A stretch of DNA of 64,000 nt. It comes from RGIG7450 sp045633565. GTDB taxonomy: Bacteria; Bacillota; Clostridia; RUG12999. This document shows, piece by piece, positions 9,087 to 19,600 of this stretch. The stretch covers positions 135,939 through 199,938 of the forward strand of contig JAZQYO010000007.1 of NCBI GenBank assembly GCA_045633565.1. The letters are read 5' to 3'. Within the stretch, counting starts at the first letter, position 1; each line of letters begins with the position of its first letter. Below the pieces are notes generated by a model. It was not told where the DNA came from. It saw nothing but the letters and a program-made list of their open reading frames with translations, and did no database searches. Position numbers and translations under genes: made by a program.

Positions 9087-9599
9087 ATGAAAAGAAATGT
9101 AAAACAGCATATTGTGGAATCTGTATGCGGCTTCCGTTTGCCAAGATACAATGAGATTCCCGATATGGGACTGTATCTTGAACAGACAACTAAATATATA
9201 AACGGATATTTAAAGCCGCTTGGCTGCATGGAAATCACCACATCAATGCTCAGCAACTATGTGAAAAAAGGGCTTGTGCCAAATCCTGTAAAAAAGCAGT
9301 ATTTTGCGGAGCATATAGCTTATTTGTTTTTTGTTACCATAGCAAAAACAATTATATCGCTTGAAGATGTCAGCCTGATGCTTGATATGCAAAGACAGTC
9401 TTATTCTGTGCCGGTTGCGTATGATTATATGTGTGATGAGCTGGAAAATATGATTCTTTATATTTTCGGTTTCAAAAAAGCTATGGACAAGTGCGGTGAA
9501 ACAACCTCGGAGGAAAAGGACATTTTATACAGCCTGTGTTTTTCTGTTGCACACATGGTGCACTTAAACGCACGGTTTAAGTCAATAAGAGAAGAATAA
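9087..9599 (+). CDS. DUF1836 domain-containing protein
   Basis: 170-residue predicted DNA-binding regulator. The conserved block (LPRYNEIPDMGLYLEQ, then MLSNYVKKGLVPNPVKKQY) matches DUF1836, a winged-helix/MerR-like family frequent in Firmicutes; targets are unknown. The ATG at 9087 has no upstream ribosome binding site because the promoter -10 box ends only 6 bases before it, so translation may be leaderless. It is divergent from degV, which makes control of that operon possible but unproven. A short GC-rich terminator follows. Confidence 0.85.
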   Translation: MKRNVKQHIVESVCGFRLPRYNEIPDMGLYLEQTTKYINGYLKPLGCMEITTSMLSNYVKKGLVPNPVKKQYFAEHIAYLFFVTIAKTIISLEDVSLMLDMQRQSYSVPVAYDYMCDELENMILYIFGFKKAMDKCGETTSEEKDILYSLCFSVAHMVHLNARFKSIREE

Positions 9600-9600
9600 A

Positions 9601-9622
9601 GCCGGCCGAAAAGCCGGCTTTT
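9601..9622 (+). terminator. Terminator after DUF1836 gene
   Basis: GCCGGC stem (9601-9606 with 9613-9618) and a T4 tail, starting at the base after the stop codon. Confidence 0.75.
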
Positions 9623-9652
9623 AAAATTTAAAAATGTTCAACTTTAGTTCTA

Positions 9653-9681
9653 TTGACTTTTTATGCCAAAATGGGTATTAT
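9653..9681 (+). promoter_or_regulatory. Sigma-A promoter of the flavin oxidoreductase gene
   Basis: TTGACT (9653-9658), 17-bp spacer, TATTAT (9676-9681). Confidence 0.55.
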
Positions 9682-9714
9682 TATAATAAGTATGCAAATT
9701 GGGAGGAAACTCTT

Positions 9715-10959
9715 ATGAAATATGTTGACACAAGAAAATATGATGTTGTTGTTGCCGGTGGCGGCGTTGCAGGTATTGCTGCAGCGGTTGAAGCGGCAAG
9801 ATGCGGAAAAAAAGTCGTTATTATTGATAAATCAACCCAGCTTGGCGGTCTTGCTACAATAGGTCTTGTAAACCTTTTCGTTCCAATGTGTAACGGCAGA
9901 GGGGTACAGGTTATAAAAGGTATTGCCGATGAAATGCTCAGACTTTCAATGAAGTATGGCTTTGGCGATGTTCCTGCCGACTGGAGAAATGGCGAACCGG
10001 GACAGAATAATACACTGCAGAGACTTTCTGTAAGATTTTCTGCACCCATATATTCACTTGCCCTTTGCAAATATGTAAGAGAGCACGGAATTGATATTAT
10101 GTTTGATACTATCATAACAGATGTGAATGCAAAAGACAGTCATATTGATTCTGTGGTTGCATATAACAAATCGGGACACATTCTCTATGAGGCTGATATG
10201 TTTGTTGATGTAACGGGTGATGCAGACGTGCTGAATATGGCAGGAGTGCCCACGGTTACACAGGGCAACTTCCATACATACTATGCATTCGGGACGACTG
10301 TCGAAAACTGTAAAAATGTTGCAGAAGCGGGCGATATGGCAAAACTTAACACCAGCAGATTTGGTGGAAAAGCAAATCTTTATGGTGATAATCATCCCGA
10401 AGGCATGAAACTGTGGGATGGTACAGATGGCGACAGCGTAACAGATTATTTTATTACCAACCAGCTTGAACTTTTAGACAATATTAAAGACGAAGACAGA
10501 AGAGCAAGAGATATTACACTTCTGCCTATTATGCCACAGTTTCGAACAACAAGACATATTGATGGTAACTATACTTTTACAATGGAAGATGCTTACAAGC
10601 ATCACGAAGACTCGATTGGCGTAATCTGTGATTTTACAAACAGGGATTTCCTTTTTGAAGTACCCTACGGAACGCTTGTTTGTGACGGATTTGACAATGT
10701 AATTACAGCAGGAAGAAGTGCTGCCGGAGAAGGATATGCATGGGATATTCTGCGTGTTATTCCGCCCGCAATCTTAACCGGTCAGGCAGCAGGTGCAGCG
10801 GTCTCTCAGGCGATAGACAGGAAAAAATCAATTACGGAAATTGATATTAAAATGCTTCAGGATAAACTTGCAAGTGAAGGTGTTATAATTCACTTTGATG
10901 ATGCGCTTGTTCCTCAGGATGTATCAAAAACCGAAGAGGCAGAAATTGACCACATATAA
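9715..10959 (+). CDS. FAD-dependent oxidoreductase
   Basis: 414 residues of the FAD_oxidored type. The N-terminal Rossmann fold shows VVVAGGGVAGIAAAVEAAR followed by an acidic residue of strand 2 (IIDKS) and LGGLATIGLVN; a second FAD-contacting motif (ITAGRSAAGEGYAWDILRV) lies near the C-terminus. The substrate cannot be assigned. The ATG at 9715 follows GGGAGG at 9701; earlier in-frame ATGs lie in the promoter region and are unlikely. Monocistronic, with its own promoter and a terminator shared with the convergent next gene. Confidence 0.85.
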   Translation: MKYVDTRKYDVVVAGGGVAGIAAAVEAARCGKKVVIIDKSTQLGGLATIGLVNLFVPMCNGRGVQVIKGIADEMLRLSMKYGFGDVPADWRNGEPGQNNTLQRLSVRFSAPIYSLALCKYVREHGIDIMFDTIITDVNAKDSHIDSVVAYNKSGHILYEADMFVDVTGDADVLNMAGVPTVTQGNFHTYYAFGTTVENCKNVAEAGDMAKLNTSRFGGKANLYGDNHPEGMKLWDGTDGDSVTDYFITNQLELLDNIKDEDRRARDITLLPIMPQFRTTRHIDGNYTFTMEDAYKHHEDSIGVICDFTNRDFLFEVPYGTLVCDGFDNVITAGRSAAGEGYAWDILRVIPPAILTGQAAGAAVSQAIDRKKSITEIDIKMLQDKLASEGVIIHFDDALVPQDVSKTEEAEIDHI

Positions 10960-10964
10960 AAATA

Positions 10965-10991
10965 AAAGGCTGAGCATTGCTCAGTCTTTTT
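10965..10991. terminator. Terminator between convergent genes
   Basis: Hairpin with arms AAGGCTGAGC / GCTCAGTCTT and a T5 tail on the plus strand. It overlaps the last codons of the convergent DUF5662 gene. Confidence 0.7.
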
Positions 10992-11520
10992 CCTTTAAAA
11001 ACTTGGTTTTAATATATTTAAATGTTTCCTTTTCGCCTTTTTCCGAAAGCATACGAAGTAAAAATTCAAGCGCATCTGATGTTTCGGGATGAATTACACG
11101 GGTGTCCTTAGCGCGTAGGAAATACTGGAGTGGGTGATTTTCGCTGTAGTTTTCCCCCTGATATATTTTACTTGCTGCAACCCTGTCGCAAAACATTTCC
11201 GCCACAAAAACCCTCGGCATTTTCACCGGCATAATTCTGTGGGTATGCGGGTCATAATCTGTCCAGTATTCAAAGTGGTGGCGGTTTCTGCCCTTGTGAT
11301 GAAGCCATGCCTTTGAGTACCCATAGGCAAGTCGCTCCGCCTCATTTGGACTTCTTGTACCGTCCGTATAAAATTTCGCTACCGAAAAAAATTCAACCGG
11401 ATTATATTTTGACAGGTCGTGCAAAAGTCCGCGCCGGGGAATACCTGCCTTAAAGCAATGGGCGATTACTTTGTGCCTGTGCTTTGTTATGGTCCTAAAA
11501 TGTCTGAAAGCTTTAATCAA
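10981..11520 (-). CDS. DUF5662 family protein
   Basis: 179 residues, cytoplasmic, rich in His and Arg. The conserved core includes ITKHRHKVIAHCFKAG, GLLHDLSKY, an HHKGRNRHHFEYW cluster and MPRVFVAEMFCDR. This pattern is the DUF5662 family, whose conserved HD and HH residues suggest a metal-dependent HD-like fold; no activity is established. The ATG at 11520 is the first in frame. It stands alone on the minus strand between two plus-strand oxidoreductase genes. Confidence 0.8.
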   Translation of the reverse strand: MIKAFRHFRTITKHRHKVIAHCFKAGIPRRGLLHDLSKYNPVEFFSVAKFYTDGTRSPNEAERLAYGYSKAWLHHKGRNRHHFEYWTDYDPHTHRIMPVKMPRVFVAEMFCDRVAASKIYQGENYSENHPLQYFLRAKDTRVIHPETSDALEFLLRMLSEKGEKETFKYIKTKFLKEKD

Positions 11521-11616
11521 CTTGATTCACCTATCTTTGAAATTCTATAAATATTATACTCTTTCGGGCCATAGTTGTCAACAGCAAAAGGTTTACATAA
11601 CAGTGCAAAAAATGAG

Positions 11617-11645
11617 TTGATTATATAATTTTTTTATGGTACAAT
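11617..11645 (+). promoter_or_regulatory. Sigma-A promoter of COG2509-like gene
   Basis: TTGATT (11617-11622), 17-bp spacer, TACAAT (11640-11645). Confidence 0.65.
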
Positions 11646-11687
11646 AATTTTGGAAAAGAATTTCCGCTTATTAAAGGGGGGAACTTT

Positions 11688-13088
11688 ATGAAAACAGATG
11701 TAATTATAGTTGGCGCAGGTCCTTCGGGGATTTTTACTGCCATAGAAATGATCAGAAAAGGCTGCAAAAAAAGAATAGTTCTTGTTGAAAAGGGAAGTGC
11801 AATAGAAAACCGCACCTGTCCAAAGGGGAAAACAAAAAAGTGTGTTAGTTGCAAGCCCTACTGTCATATAACAACGGGCTTTTCGGGTGCAGGTGCATTT
11901 TCGGACGGTAAACTGTCCTTAAGCTACGAGGTTGGTGGCGATTTGCCAAATCTTGTAGGGGCGGACCTTGTTCAGGAAACCATAGATTATACTGATAAAA
12001 TTTATCTCGAGTTTGGTGCTGACGAGCACATTGAAGGCATTGGTAACACAGAAGAGGTCAAAGAGATAAGAAAACGTGCCATAAAGGCAGGACTTAAGCT
12101 TGTTGACTGTCCAATCCGTCACATGGGCACAGAAAAAGCGCAGGAGATATATTATTCCATTCAGCAGTATCTTATGCGTAATGGTGTTGAAATTCTTTTC
12201 GGCTTTGAATGTACTGACCTTATTTTAAATGGCGACAAGTGCGAGGGAGTGTTTATCACAAACGGTAAGCAGGACCTTGAAATACATGGAGAATATACAA
12301 TAATTGCAACGGGCAGACGGGGAAGTGACTGGCTTGAGAAAATCTGCTCGGAGCATAGCATTGCACATCAGCCGGGTACGGTTGATATAGGCGTACGAGT
12401 TGAAGTGCGTAACGAAATCATGGAAAAGGTAAACAAGGTGCTTTATGAGTCCAAGCTCATAGGATATCCCAAGCCCTTTAAAAACAAGGTAAGAACTTTC
12501 TGTCAGAATCCGGGGGGATTTGTAAGTCAGGAAAATTATGACAATGATTTGGCGGTTGTAAACGGCCATTCCTATAAGGAACGAAAATCTGACAATACAA
12601 ACCTTGCAATTCTTTGCTCACACAATTTCAGAGATCCGTTCAACCAGCCCATAGCTTATGCCCAGAAGGTGGGAGAGCTTACGAATATGCTGGGTGCAGG
12701 GCACATTCTTGTTCAGCGGTACGGCGATATTTTAGACGGTAAACGCACCTGGCAGAAGGAACTTGACCAGTCAAATTTAAAGCCTACCCTTCCGGATGCG
12801 GTTGCAGGGGACATAACCTCGGCAATGCCATATCGGGCAATGATAAATATCATCAATTTTATTCAGGCGGTTGACTATGTTGTGCCCGGTTTTGCCGGTG
12901 ACGAAACCTTGCTCTACTCGCCCGAACTTAAGTTTTACAGCAACCGGGTAAAAATGGATGAAAATCTTAACACAAGCCTCAAGGGACTTTACTGTCTTGG
13001 CGACTCCAGCGGATGGACAAGAGGACTTATGATGGCGTCGGTAATGGGTGTGCTTATGGGAAGAAAGATTGCTGAAGATAAAAAATAG
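11688..13088 (+). CDS. Uncharacterised FAD-dependent dehydrogenase (COG2509-like)
   Basis: 466-residue flavoprotein. FAD-binding GAGPSGIFTAIEM opens the protein, followed by a Cys-containing insert (CPKGKTKKCVSCKPYC) and the TGFSGAGAFSDGKLSL signature that marks COG2509. A second dinucleotide segment (GLYCLGDSSGWTRGLMMASVMG) closes it. Substrate unknown. The insert has four Cys in a spacing that could bind metal; that is inference. The ATG at 11688 has an AAAGGGGGG ribosome binding site. Its 3' end abuts the terminator/promoter element of the first SLH-protein copy. Confidence 0.85.
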   Translation: MKTDVIIVGAGPSGIFTAIEMIRKGCKKRIVLVEKGSAIENRTCPKGKTKKCVSCKPYCHITTGFSGAGAFSDGKLSLSYEVGGDLPNLVGADLVQETIDYTDKIYLEFGADEHIEGIGNTEEVKEIRKRAIKAGLKLVDCPIRHMGTEKAQEIYYSIQQYLMRNGVEILFGFECTDLILNGDKCEGVFITNGKQDLEIHGEYTIIATGRRGSDWLEKICSEHSIAHQPGTVDIGVRVEVRNEIMEKVNKVLYESKLIGYPKPFKNKVRTFCQNPGGFVSQENYDNDLAVVNGHSYKERKSDNTNLAILCSHNFRDPFNQPIAYAQKVGELTNMLGAGHILVQRYGDILDGKRTWQKELDQSNLKPTLPDAVAGDITSAMPYRAMINIINFIQAVDYVVPGFAGDETLLYSPELKFYSNRVKMDENLNTSLKGLYCLGDSSGWTRGLMMASVMGVLMGRKIAEDKK

Positions 13089-13104
13089 TTAAAATAAATA
13101 AAAA

Positions 13105-13161
13105 AATCCCAACTTTATAGTCAAAATGCAAATTGACAAAAGGTGGGATTTTTTATATAAT
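13105..13161 (+). promoter_or_regulatory. Interlocked terminator and promoter, copy 1
   Basis: A terminator hairpin (outer arms 13105-13116 and 13139-13150, inner GTCAA/TTGAC arms 13120-13124 and 13133-13137, then a T tract) is superimposed on a promoter. The TTGACA -35 box (13133-13138) forms part of the 3' stem arm, and the TATAAT -10 box (13156-13161, 17-bp spacer) follows the T tract. It ends the upstream gene and starts the first SLH-protein gene. Confidence 0.75.
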
Positions 13162-13196
13162 CATAGCATGAAAAAATATAGTTTCAGGAGGGTATT

Positions 13197-16100
13197 ATGA
13201 AAACTATAAGCAAAATACTGGTTATTGCTATGATATTTTCTGTTTTAGCATCATTTGGCGGCTTTGCCATTGACCATGTTGAAGCAGACCTTATCAAGGC
13301 TGTAACCGAAGAAAAAATCTGGACAGACGGTGAGTTTGCTCCCGAAAAAGAAATCACAGCATTGCAGCTTGCATCTATGTTTGAAAACGCATTCGGCATA
13401 GAAGGAGCGAGTGAATTTATCCCCGATTATGCGGATGATAAAATCATCACAAGGGCTGACCTTGCAATCGCTGCCGACAGAGCTGGTTTTGCATTGACAG
13501 ACACCTATGAAAACAAAAAATATTACAGAGAAATTTTCATGGATACAGATGAGCTTACAGATGATGAGTTCAGAAGTGTGCATAATGCTGTTATGCAGGG
13601 TGCAATCCATGCACTTTCGGGCAAAAAGTTCGGTCCCGACCAGAAGGCAACCTGCCTTGAAGCAGCTCAGGCGGTTCTTACAATAAAGAGTATGGCTAAA
13701 AAGTACCCATTCTCCGAAAAAGTTGTGACAGAGGACGCAGCAAAAGATTTTGATGTATATCAGACAGGCGTGCTCCAGACAAACACAGGTATTGCAGGTT
13801 TTGGTATGCTTGCGCGTTTTGACGGTGCTCCCGGTGAAATCTATGTTGCAAGAACAACGGTTGAACCTCTTGTTGAGTCGCAGTGGGGTAACCCTGCTGC
13901 TGTTGTATCTACAGTAAGAGTTATTAATCCGGATGGTGATATTATTGCAAGAGTAAGCATGGATATTGCTGACGGTAAGATTGCAAAAGTTATTAATATC
14001 CCCGAGGGCGAACCAGGTATTTATCAAATCAGCTTCACAAATGGTCGTGACGGCGACCTTTGCGAAATCGGTGTAAAAAACCCCAAAAGCTGGGGTATCC
14101 GTGGCGAGCGCACTTTCGCTTTCACAGATACAACTCCCAAAACAGGATATATTTACATCCCCAAAATGGCAAAACATTTAAGTCTTGCTACCGGCGGACC
14201 AAACGATAAACTTACGCTCACAGCTCCTGACGGAACAAAATATGAGCTCAAGGAAGCCATCAGATTTACATCACTTCAGGCTATTGAAATTGAAAATCCG
14301 ATAGTTGACAGCGTTTATAAACTTGAAACCACAGACGATTTCAGAAGCTTCTTTGAAATCCGTGGCGTAACACAGACCATTTGTCCTACAGCAGAAATGG
14401 CTATGGACCTTAAAGGTGGTTTTGTAGATGTTGAGGACGAATATGCATCCTGGACTCTTGCAGGTCCTCTCCAGGCAAAAGCAAGAGCAAGAATGATTGA
14501 AATCTACGAAAAAGCGGGCGGAAACTTTGATGTAACGGTAGATATGCCTTACGAAGAACTTCCTCCAATGGAAGAGCTTGATAATGTTCTTGCGGAAACA
14601 CAGCTTTATTCAACATATTTCGCTTCAATTCCTGCACTTGACCACATGCTCAGCGCTCAGTGTCTTGACCCGGCAAATCCGCAGTTTGGTATGATTGTTG
14701 GCTGGGAAAAGGTGGAGGGCACAAAGCCATATCCGGAAAATACATATTTATCTGAGCATTATGACCACGAATTATTCGGGCTGACAACAACTGCAATGAC
14801 AGGTGCACTTTCCATCAATGCACAGCTTAACGGTTTCTTTAATGACCCGCAGCTCAGAGACAGACTTGCACTTGCACAGCTTTCCAATATTCTTACAATG
14901 ACTCAGGATGGCGACATCATCTCCTCGGGTGACCCGGCTGATGATGCAGGCGAATGCTCGCTCATTTACACAAACTTCTGGATGCCTGACTGGGTGCATG
15001 ACTACTATCAGGTAAGAAAAATGCTTGATATAAAGACAAGAGAAATCTGTGACACTGCAATTATGACCATTGGTGAAAAACAGGTTGCAATGAGAGGTCA
15101 GGGTCCCACAAACCAGGCGGCAATGAACTTCTACAGCACAGTCGGAATGTATGAAATGACAGGCGACGAAGTGTTCCACGAATTCTTCAAACGCCAGGTT
15201 AAAGCTTATATGTACCCCAACGCAAGACCTTCCTACAATGGTCAGGCAGAACCGGGTTACTACATTGAATCGGGCGGTTGTGACGGTGTTGGTTATGAGA
15301 TGCATAATGAAGAATATTTTGCAAGAGCAATGCTGGCTTACTTTGATTTACCCGAAGAAAAACAGGACCCCGAAACACTTGCAAGACTTAAAGCAGGTGC
15401 TGAAAGAAACTTAAACTTTGTAGAAAAGTGGGAAATAGGCAAAACAGAAGGTCTTGACTACAAATATTCCACAAACTTTGACTCCAGAACAAGAACAGGT
15501 CTTTATGGGAATAATGCTTATATAGCAAACATTTATCTCATAAATCACATGCCTAAGGCGAGAGCAATTTGGTCCAACGATACCGATGGACAGGCGGTTA
15601 TTTCAACAATAGCTGCGTATGCAAATAACGACCAGGATGCGTATAACAACCTTAAAAAGTTCTATCCCAAGTATGATAAATACTATGTGAAACAGAGAAA
15701 AGTTGTTTACTCCATGATGTATGAGGAAATGCACGAGCCTGTGGCAGAAAATGTAACTCTGCCTTATCAGACTGAGGGCGACTATAATGTCTGGGATGAC
15801 CCCGGTCTTGTAGCAATTAAACATAAAGGTCTTTATATGATTTCCTTCTACGATACCAGACTTCCCAGAACAATCGGTGCTATTTCACCTAAAGTATGGG
15901 TGGGTGGTGCACCTACATTTACCTGGATTGAAGGTTTAGGCCATGTAACAAGCTCTGACAAACCGGTAGATTATAGGAAACTGCCCGGCAATATGCTTCA
16001 GCTCAGCACCAAAATTAACTACAAGCCATACTGGACAGAGGAAGAATTCCTCCACGCAGGTATTGTAGGTACAGATGCAAACGGCGAAGTGTTTGCTTCC

Positions 16101-16502
16101 GGCAGAGAAAGATCTGACCTTACATGGCTGGAAGAAGGAAAGAAATTCAAAATCAGCGGCACAACTCCGCTTGAAGGCAAAGAAATTTCCTGGATTTATG
16201 ACCTTACAGATGAAGGCATTGAAATCACAGGCGGAATCGATTCAATCAGCGGCAAAGAAGAGTTCTGGCTCCAGATTCCCATTGTTAACCAGAATGGCAA
16301 AAATGCTGACTTTACTGTAACTTATGAAAAAGGCAAAGTTGTTACAGAGTACAGAGGCAAGAAAATGGTTATGACTTGGGATGCTGACCTTGAATACAAG
16401 ATTCACGATCCTAATCCGGAAGCAAAAGTTCGTACACAGATGCTGAAAATCAAGCTTCCCGCTGAAAAACCCAATGCAACAATTAAAATTGTTACAGAAT
16501 AA
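13197..16502 (+). CDS. Secreted SLH-domain protein with lyase-like architecture, copy 1
   Basis: 1101 residues. A signal peptide (about 1-24) is followed by degenerate S-layer homology segments (about 30-180; ITRADLAIAADRAG and FGPDQKATCLEAAQAVL are SLH-like), a beta-rich region (about 180-400), a helix-rich central region (about 430-830) and a C-terminal beta-rich region. The helical-toroid-then-beta-sandwich order recalls polysaccharide lyases such as heparinase-type enzymes, but no catalytic site is identified. Likely anchored to secondary cell-wall polymer on the surface. The ATG follows CAGGAGG. The next gene is a close tandem copy. Confidence 0.75.
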   Translation: MKTISKILVIAMIFSVLASFGGFAIDHVEADLIKAVTEEKIWTDGEFAPEKEITALQLASMFENAFGIEGASEFIPDYADDKIITRADLAIAADRAGFALTDTYENKKYYREIFMDTDELTDDEFRSVHNAVMQGAIHALSGKKFGPDQKATCLEAAQAVLTIKSMAKKYPFSEKVVTEDAAKDFDVYQTGVLQTNTGIAGFGMLARFDGAPGEIYVARTTVEPLVESQWGNPAAVVSTVRVINPDGDIIARVSMDIADGKIAKVINIPEGEPGIYQISFTNGRDGDLCEIGVKNPKSWGIRGERTFAFTDTTPKTGYIYIPKMAKHLSLATGGPNDKLTLTAPDGTKYELKEAIRFTSLQAIEIENPIVDSVYKLETTDDFRSFFEIRGVTQTICPTAEMAMDLKGGFVDVEDEYASWTLAGPLQAKARARMIEIYEKAGGNFDVTVDMPYEELPPMEELDNVLAETQLYSTYFASIPALDHMLSAQCLDPANPQFGMIVGWEKVEGTKPYPENTYLSEHYDHELFGLTTTAMTGALSINAQLNGFFNDPQLRDRLALAQLSNILTMTQDGDIISSGDPADDAGECSLIYTNFWMPDWVHDYYQVRKMLDIKTREICDTAIMTIGEKQVAMRGQGPTNQAAMNFYSTVGMYEMTGDEVFHEFFKRQVKAYMYPNARPSYNGQAEPGYYIESGGCDGVGYEMHNEEYFARAMLAYFDLPEEKQDPETLARLKAGAERNLNFVEKWEIGKTEGLDYKYSTNFDSRTRTGLYGNNAYIANIYLINHMPKARAIWSNDTDGQAVISTIAAYANNDQDAYNNLKKFYPKYDKYYVKQRKVVYSMMYEEMHEPVAENVTLPYQTEGDYNVWDDPGLVAIKHKGLYMISFYDTRLPRTIGAISPKVWVGGAPTFTWIEGLGHVTSSDKPVDYRKLPGNMLQLSTKINYKPYWTEEEFLHAGIVGTDANGEVFASGRERSDLTWLEEGKKFKISGTTPLEGKEISWIYDLTDEGIEITGGIDSISGKEEFWLQIPIVNQNGKNADFTVTYEKGKVVTEYRGKKMVMTWDADLEYKIHDPNPEAKVRTQMLKIKLPAEKPNATIKIVTE

Positions 16503-16520
16503 TCTATAGTTAAATTAAAT

Positions 16521-16582
16521 AAAAACCCCCCGCTTTTATCGTCAATATGTTGATTGACAAAAGGCGGGGGTTTTTGTATAAT
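16521..16582 (+). promoter_or_regulatory. Interlocked terminator and promoter, copy 2
   Basis: Same design as at 13105: outer arms 16521-16537 and 16559-16575, inner GTCAA/TTGAC arms, a T tract, TTGACA (16554-16559), 17-bp spacer and TATAAT (16577-16582). The outer stem is more GC-rich than copy 1 because both arms changed together. Confidence 0.75.
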
Positions 16583-16616
16583 TGTAGTGTGAAAAATATA
16601 CTCTCAGGAGGATGTT

Positions 16617-19600
16617 ATGAAAGCTATTAGTAAAATACTGGTTATTGCTATGATATTTTCTGTTTTGGCATCATTTGGCGGCTTTGCGGTTGACCATGTT
16701 GAAGCAGACCTTATCAAGACTGTAACCGAAGAAAAAATCTGGACAGACGGAGAGTTTGTTCCCGAAAAAGAAATCACAGCATTACAACTTGCATCTATGT
16801 TTGAAAACGCATTCGGCATAGAGGGAGCAAAGGAATTTATCCGCGATTATGCGGATGATAAAGTTATCACAAGAGCTGACCTTGCAATAGCTGCTGACAG
16901 AGCAGGCTTTGCACTGACAGACACTTATGAAAACAAAAAATACTTCAGAGAAATTTATATGGACACAGACGAGCTTACAGATGATGAGTTCAGAAGTGTG
17001 TATAATGCCGTTATGTTTGGTGCAATCCACGCTCTTGCGGGTAAAAAGTTCGGTCCCGACCAGAAGGCAACCTGCCTTGAAGCAGCTCAGGCGGTTCTTA
17101 CAATAAAGAGCATGGCTAAAAAGTACGGTGAATTTACCGAAAAAGTTGTGACAGAGGACGCAGCAAAAGATTTTGATGTATATCAGACAGGTGTACTTCA
17201 GACAAACACAGGTATAGCAGGTTTTGGTATGCTTGCCCGTTTTGATGGTGCTCCCGGCGAAATCTATGTTGCAAGAACAACGGTTGAACCTCTTGTTGAA
17301 CCACAGTGGGGCAACCCTGCACATGTTGTATCAACAGCAAGAGTTATCGGTCCGGACGGCAACCTTGTTGCAAGAGTAAGCATGGATATTGCTGATGGAA
17401 AAATTGCAAAAGTTATCAATATCCCCGAAGGCGAGCCCGGTATTTATCAAATCAGCTTTACAAACGGTCGTGACGGCGACCTTTGTGAAATCGGTGTGAA
17501 AAATCCCAAGAGCTGGGGTGTTCGTGGCGAACACGCTTTCGCGTTCACAGATACAACGCCCAAAACGGGATATATTTACATCCCCAAAATGGCAAAACAT
17601 TTAAGTCTCGGAACAGGTGGACCTAACGATAAGTTCACACTTACAGCTCCGGACGGAACAAAATATGAGCTCCAGGAAGACATCAGATTCACTGCTCTTC
17701 AGGCTATTGAAATTAAAAATCCGATAGTTGACAGTGTATATAAATTTGAAACCACAGACGATTTCAGAAGCTTTTTCGAAATCCGCGGTGTAACACAGAC
17801 AATCTGCCCCACGGCAGAAATGGCAATGGACCTTAAAGGCGGTCTTGTAGACATTGAGGATGAATATGCTTCGTGGACTCTTGCAGGTCCTCTCCAGGCG
17901 AGAGCAAGAGCAAAAATGCTTGAAATTTATGAAAAAGCGGGCGGCAACTTTGATGTAACGATTGATAAGCCCTACGAAGAACTTCCTCCAATGGAAGAGC
18001 TTGATAATGTTCTTGCGGAAACACAGCTTTATACAACATACTATGCTTCAATTCCTGCGCTTGACACAATGTTCCGCGGTCAGTGTCTTGACCCGGCAAA
18101 TCCGCAGTTTGGTATGCTTGTAGGTTACCAGTACGTTGAAGGAACAAAACCCTATCCCGAAAACACACACTTGTCTGAATATTTTGAAGATGAAGTGTTA
18201 AACAGAACAGGAACAGTGTTCACAGGTGCACTTGCAATCAACTCGCAGCTCAACGGTTTCTTTAATGACCCGCAGCTCAGAGACAGAGTTGCACTCTGCC
18301 AGCTTTCAAATGTAATTACAATGACACAGGACGGCGACCTTATTGACTCGGCAGACCCTGCGGGAGACGCAGGTATGTACTACCTTGTAAACACAAACTT
18401 CTGGTTCCCGGATTGTGCGTATGACTATTATCAGGTAAGAAAAATGCTTGATATCGAGACAAGAGAAATCTGCGATATGGCATTTATGATAATTGGCGAA
18501 AAACAGGTGGCGATGAGAGGTCACGGACCTACAAACCAGGGCGCTATGAACTTCTACGGCACAATGGCAATGTATGAACTGACAGGCGACGAAGTGTTCC
18601 ACGAATTCTTCAAACGCCAGGTTGACGCTTATATGTACCCCAACGCAAGACCTTCCTACAACGGTCAGTCAGAAGTGGGTTACTATATTGAATCGGGCGG
18701 TTGTGACGGTGCAGGCTATCAACACCACAATGAAGACTTTATTTCAAGAGCAATGCTTGCTTATTTTGACCTCCCTGCAGAAAGACAGGACCCTGACACA
18801 CTTGCAAAACTTAAAGAGGCTGCAGAAAGAAACCTTAAGTTTATGGAAAAGTGGGAAACATTATCGACAGATGGTCTTGAACAGATTTATGCTACCAACT
18901 ATGCTTCCAGAACAAGAACAGGTCTTGGTGGCAACAATGCTTACATAGCAAACAACTTCCTTATTAATCACATTCCTACTGCAAGAGCAATCTGGGAAAA
19001 AGATGACGAGGGAATCGGCGTTATAGCAACATCTGCGTCATATGCAAACACAGATGAAAAAGCATATCAGAACCTCCAGAAATTCTATCCTAAGTATGAT
19101 AAATACTATGTAAACCAGAGAAATGTTTGCTACTCACTTATGTATGAGGAAATGCACGAGCCTCTGGCTGAAGATAAGGTTCTGCCGGTTGAGACAGAGG
19201 GCGACTATAACATCTGGGATGACCCGGGAATTATAGCACTCAAACACAAGGGTCTTTACATGGTAACCTTCTACGACACCAGACTTCCAAGAACAATTGG
19301 CGCAATTTCGCCTAAGGTTTGGATGGGCGGTGCACCTACATTTACCTGGATTAAAGGTTTAGGTTATGCGACAAGCTCGGATAAACCGGTAGAATATAAG
19401 CGACTTCCCGGCAATATGCTCCAGCTCAGCGACAAAATCAACTACAAACCATACTGGACAGAGGAAGAATTCATCCACGCAGGTATTGTAGGTACAGATG
19501 CTAACGGTGAAGTATTTGCTTCCGGTAAAGAACGCTCTGACCTTACATGGCTTGAGGAAGGCAAAAAGTTCAAAATCAGCGGCACAACTCCGCACGAAGG

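Larger units (their letters stand above)
13105..16502 (+). repeat. Tandem duplication unit 1 (control element plus gene)
   Basis: Unit 1 of a direct tandem duplication about 3.4 kb long. Both the coding sequence and the upstream terminator/promoter element are shared with unit 2; by eye the proteins are roughly 80 percent identical, with divergence concentrated around residues 480-640. Confidence 0.8.

Noticed and set aside
13251..14177. 308-codon minus-strand ORF opposite SLH copy 1
   Set aside because: Antisense shadow of a real gene; low-complexity Cys/Ile-rich product; the matching frame in copy 2 is broken into pieces.
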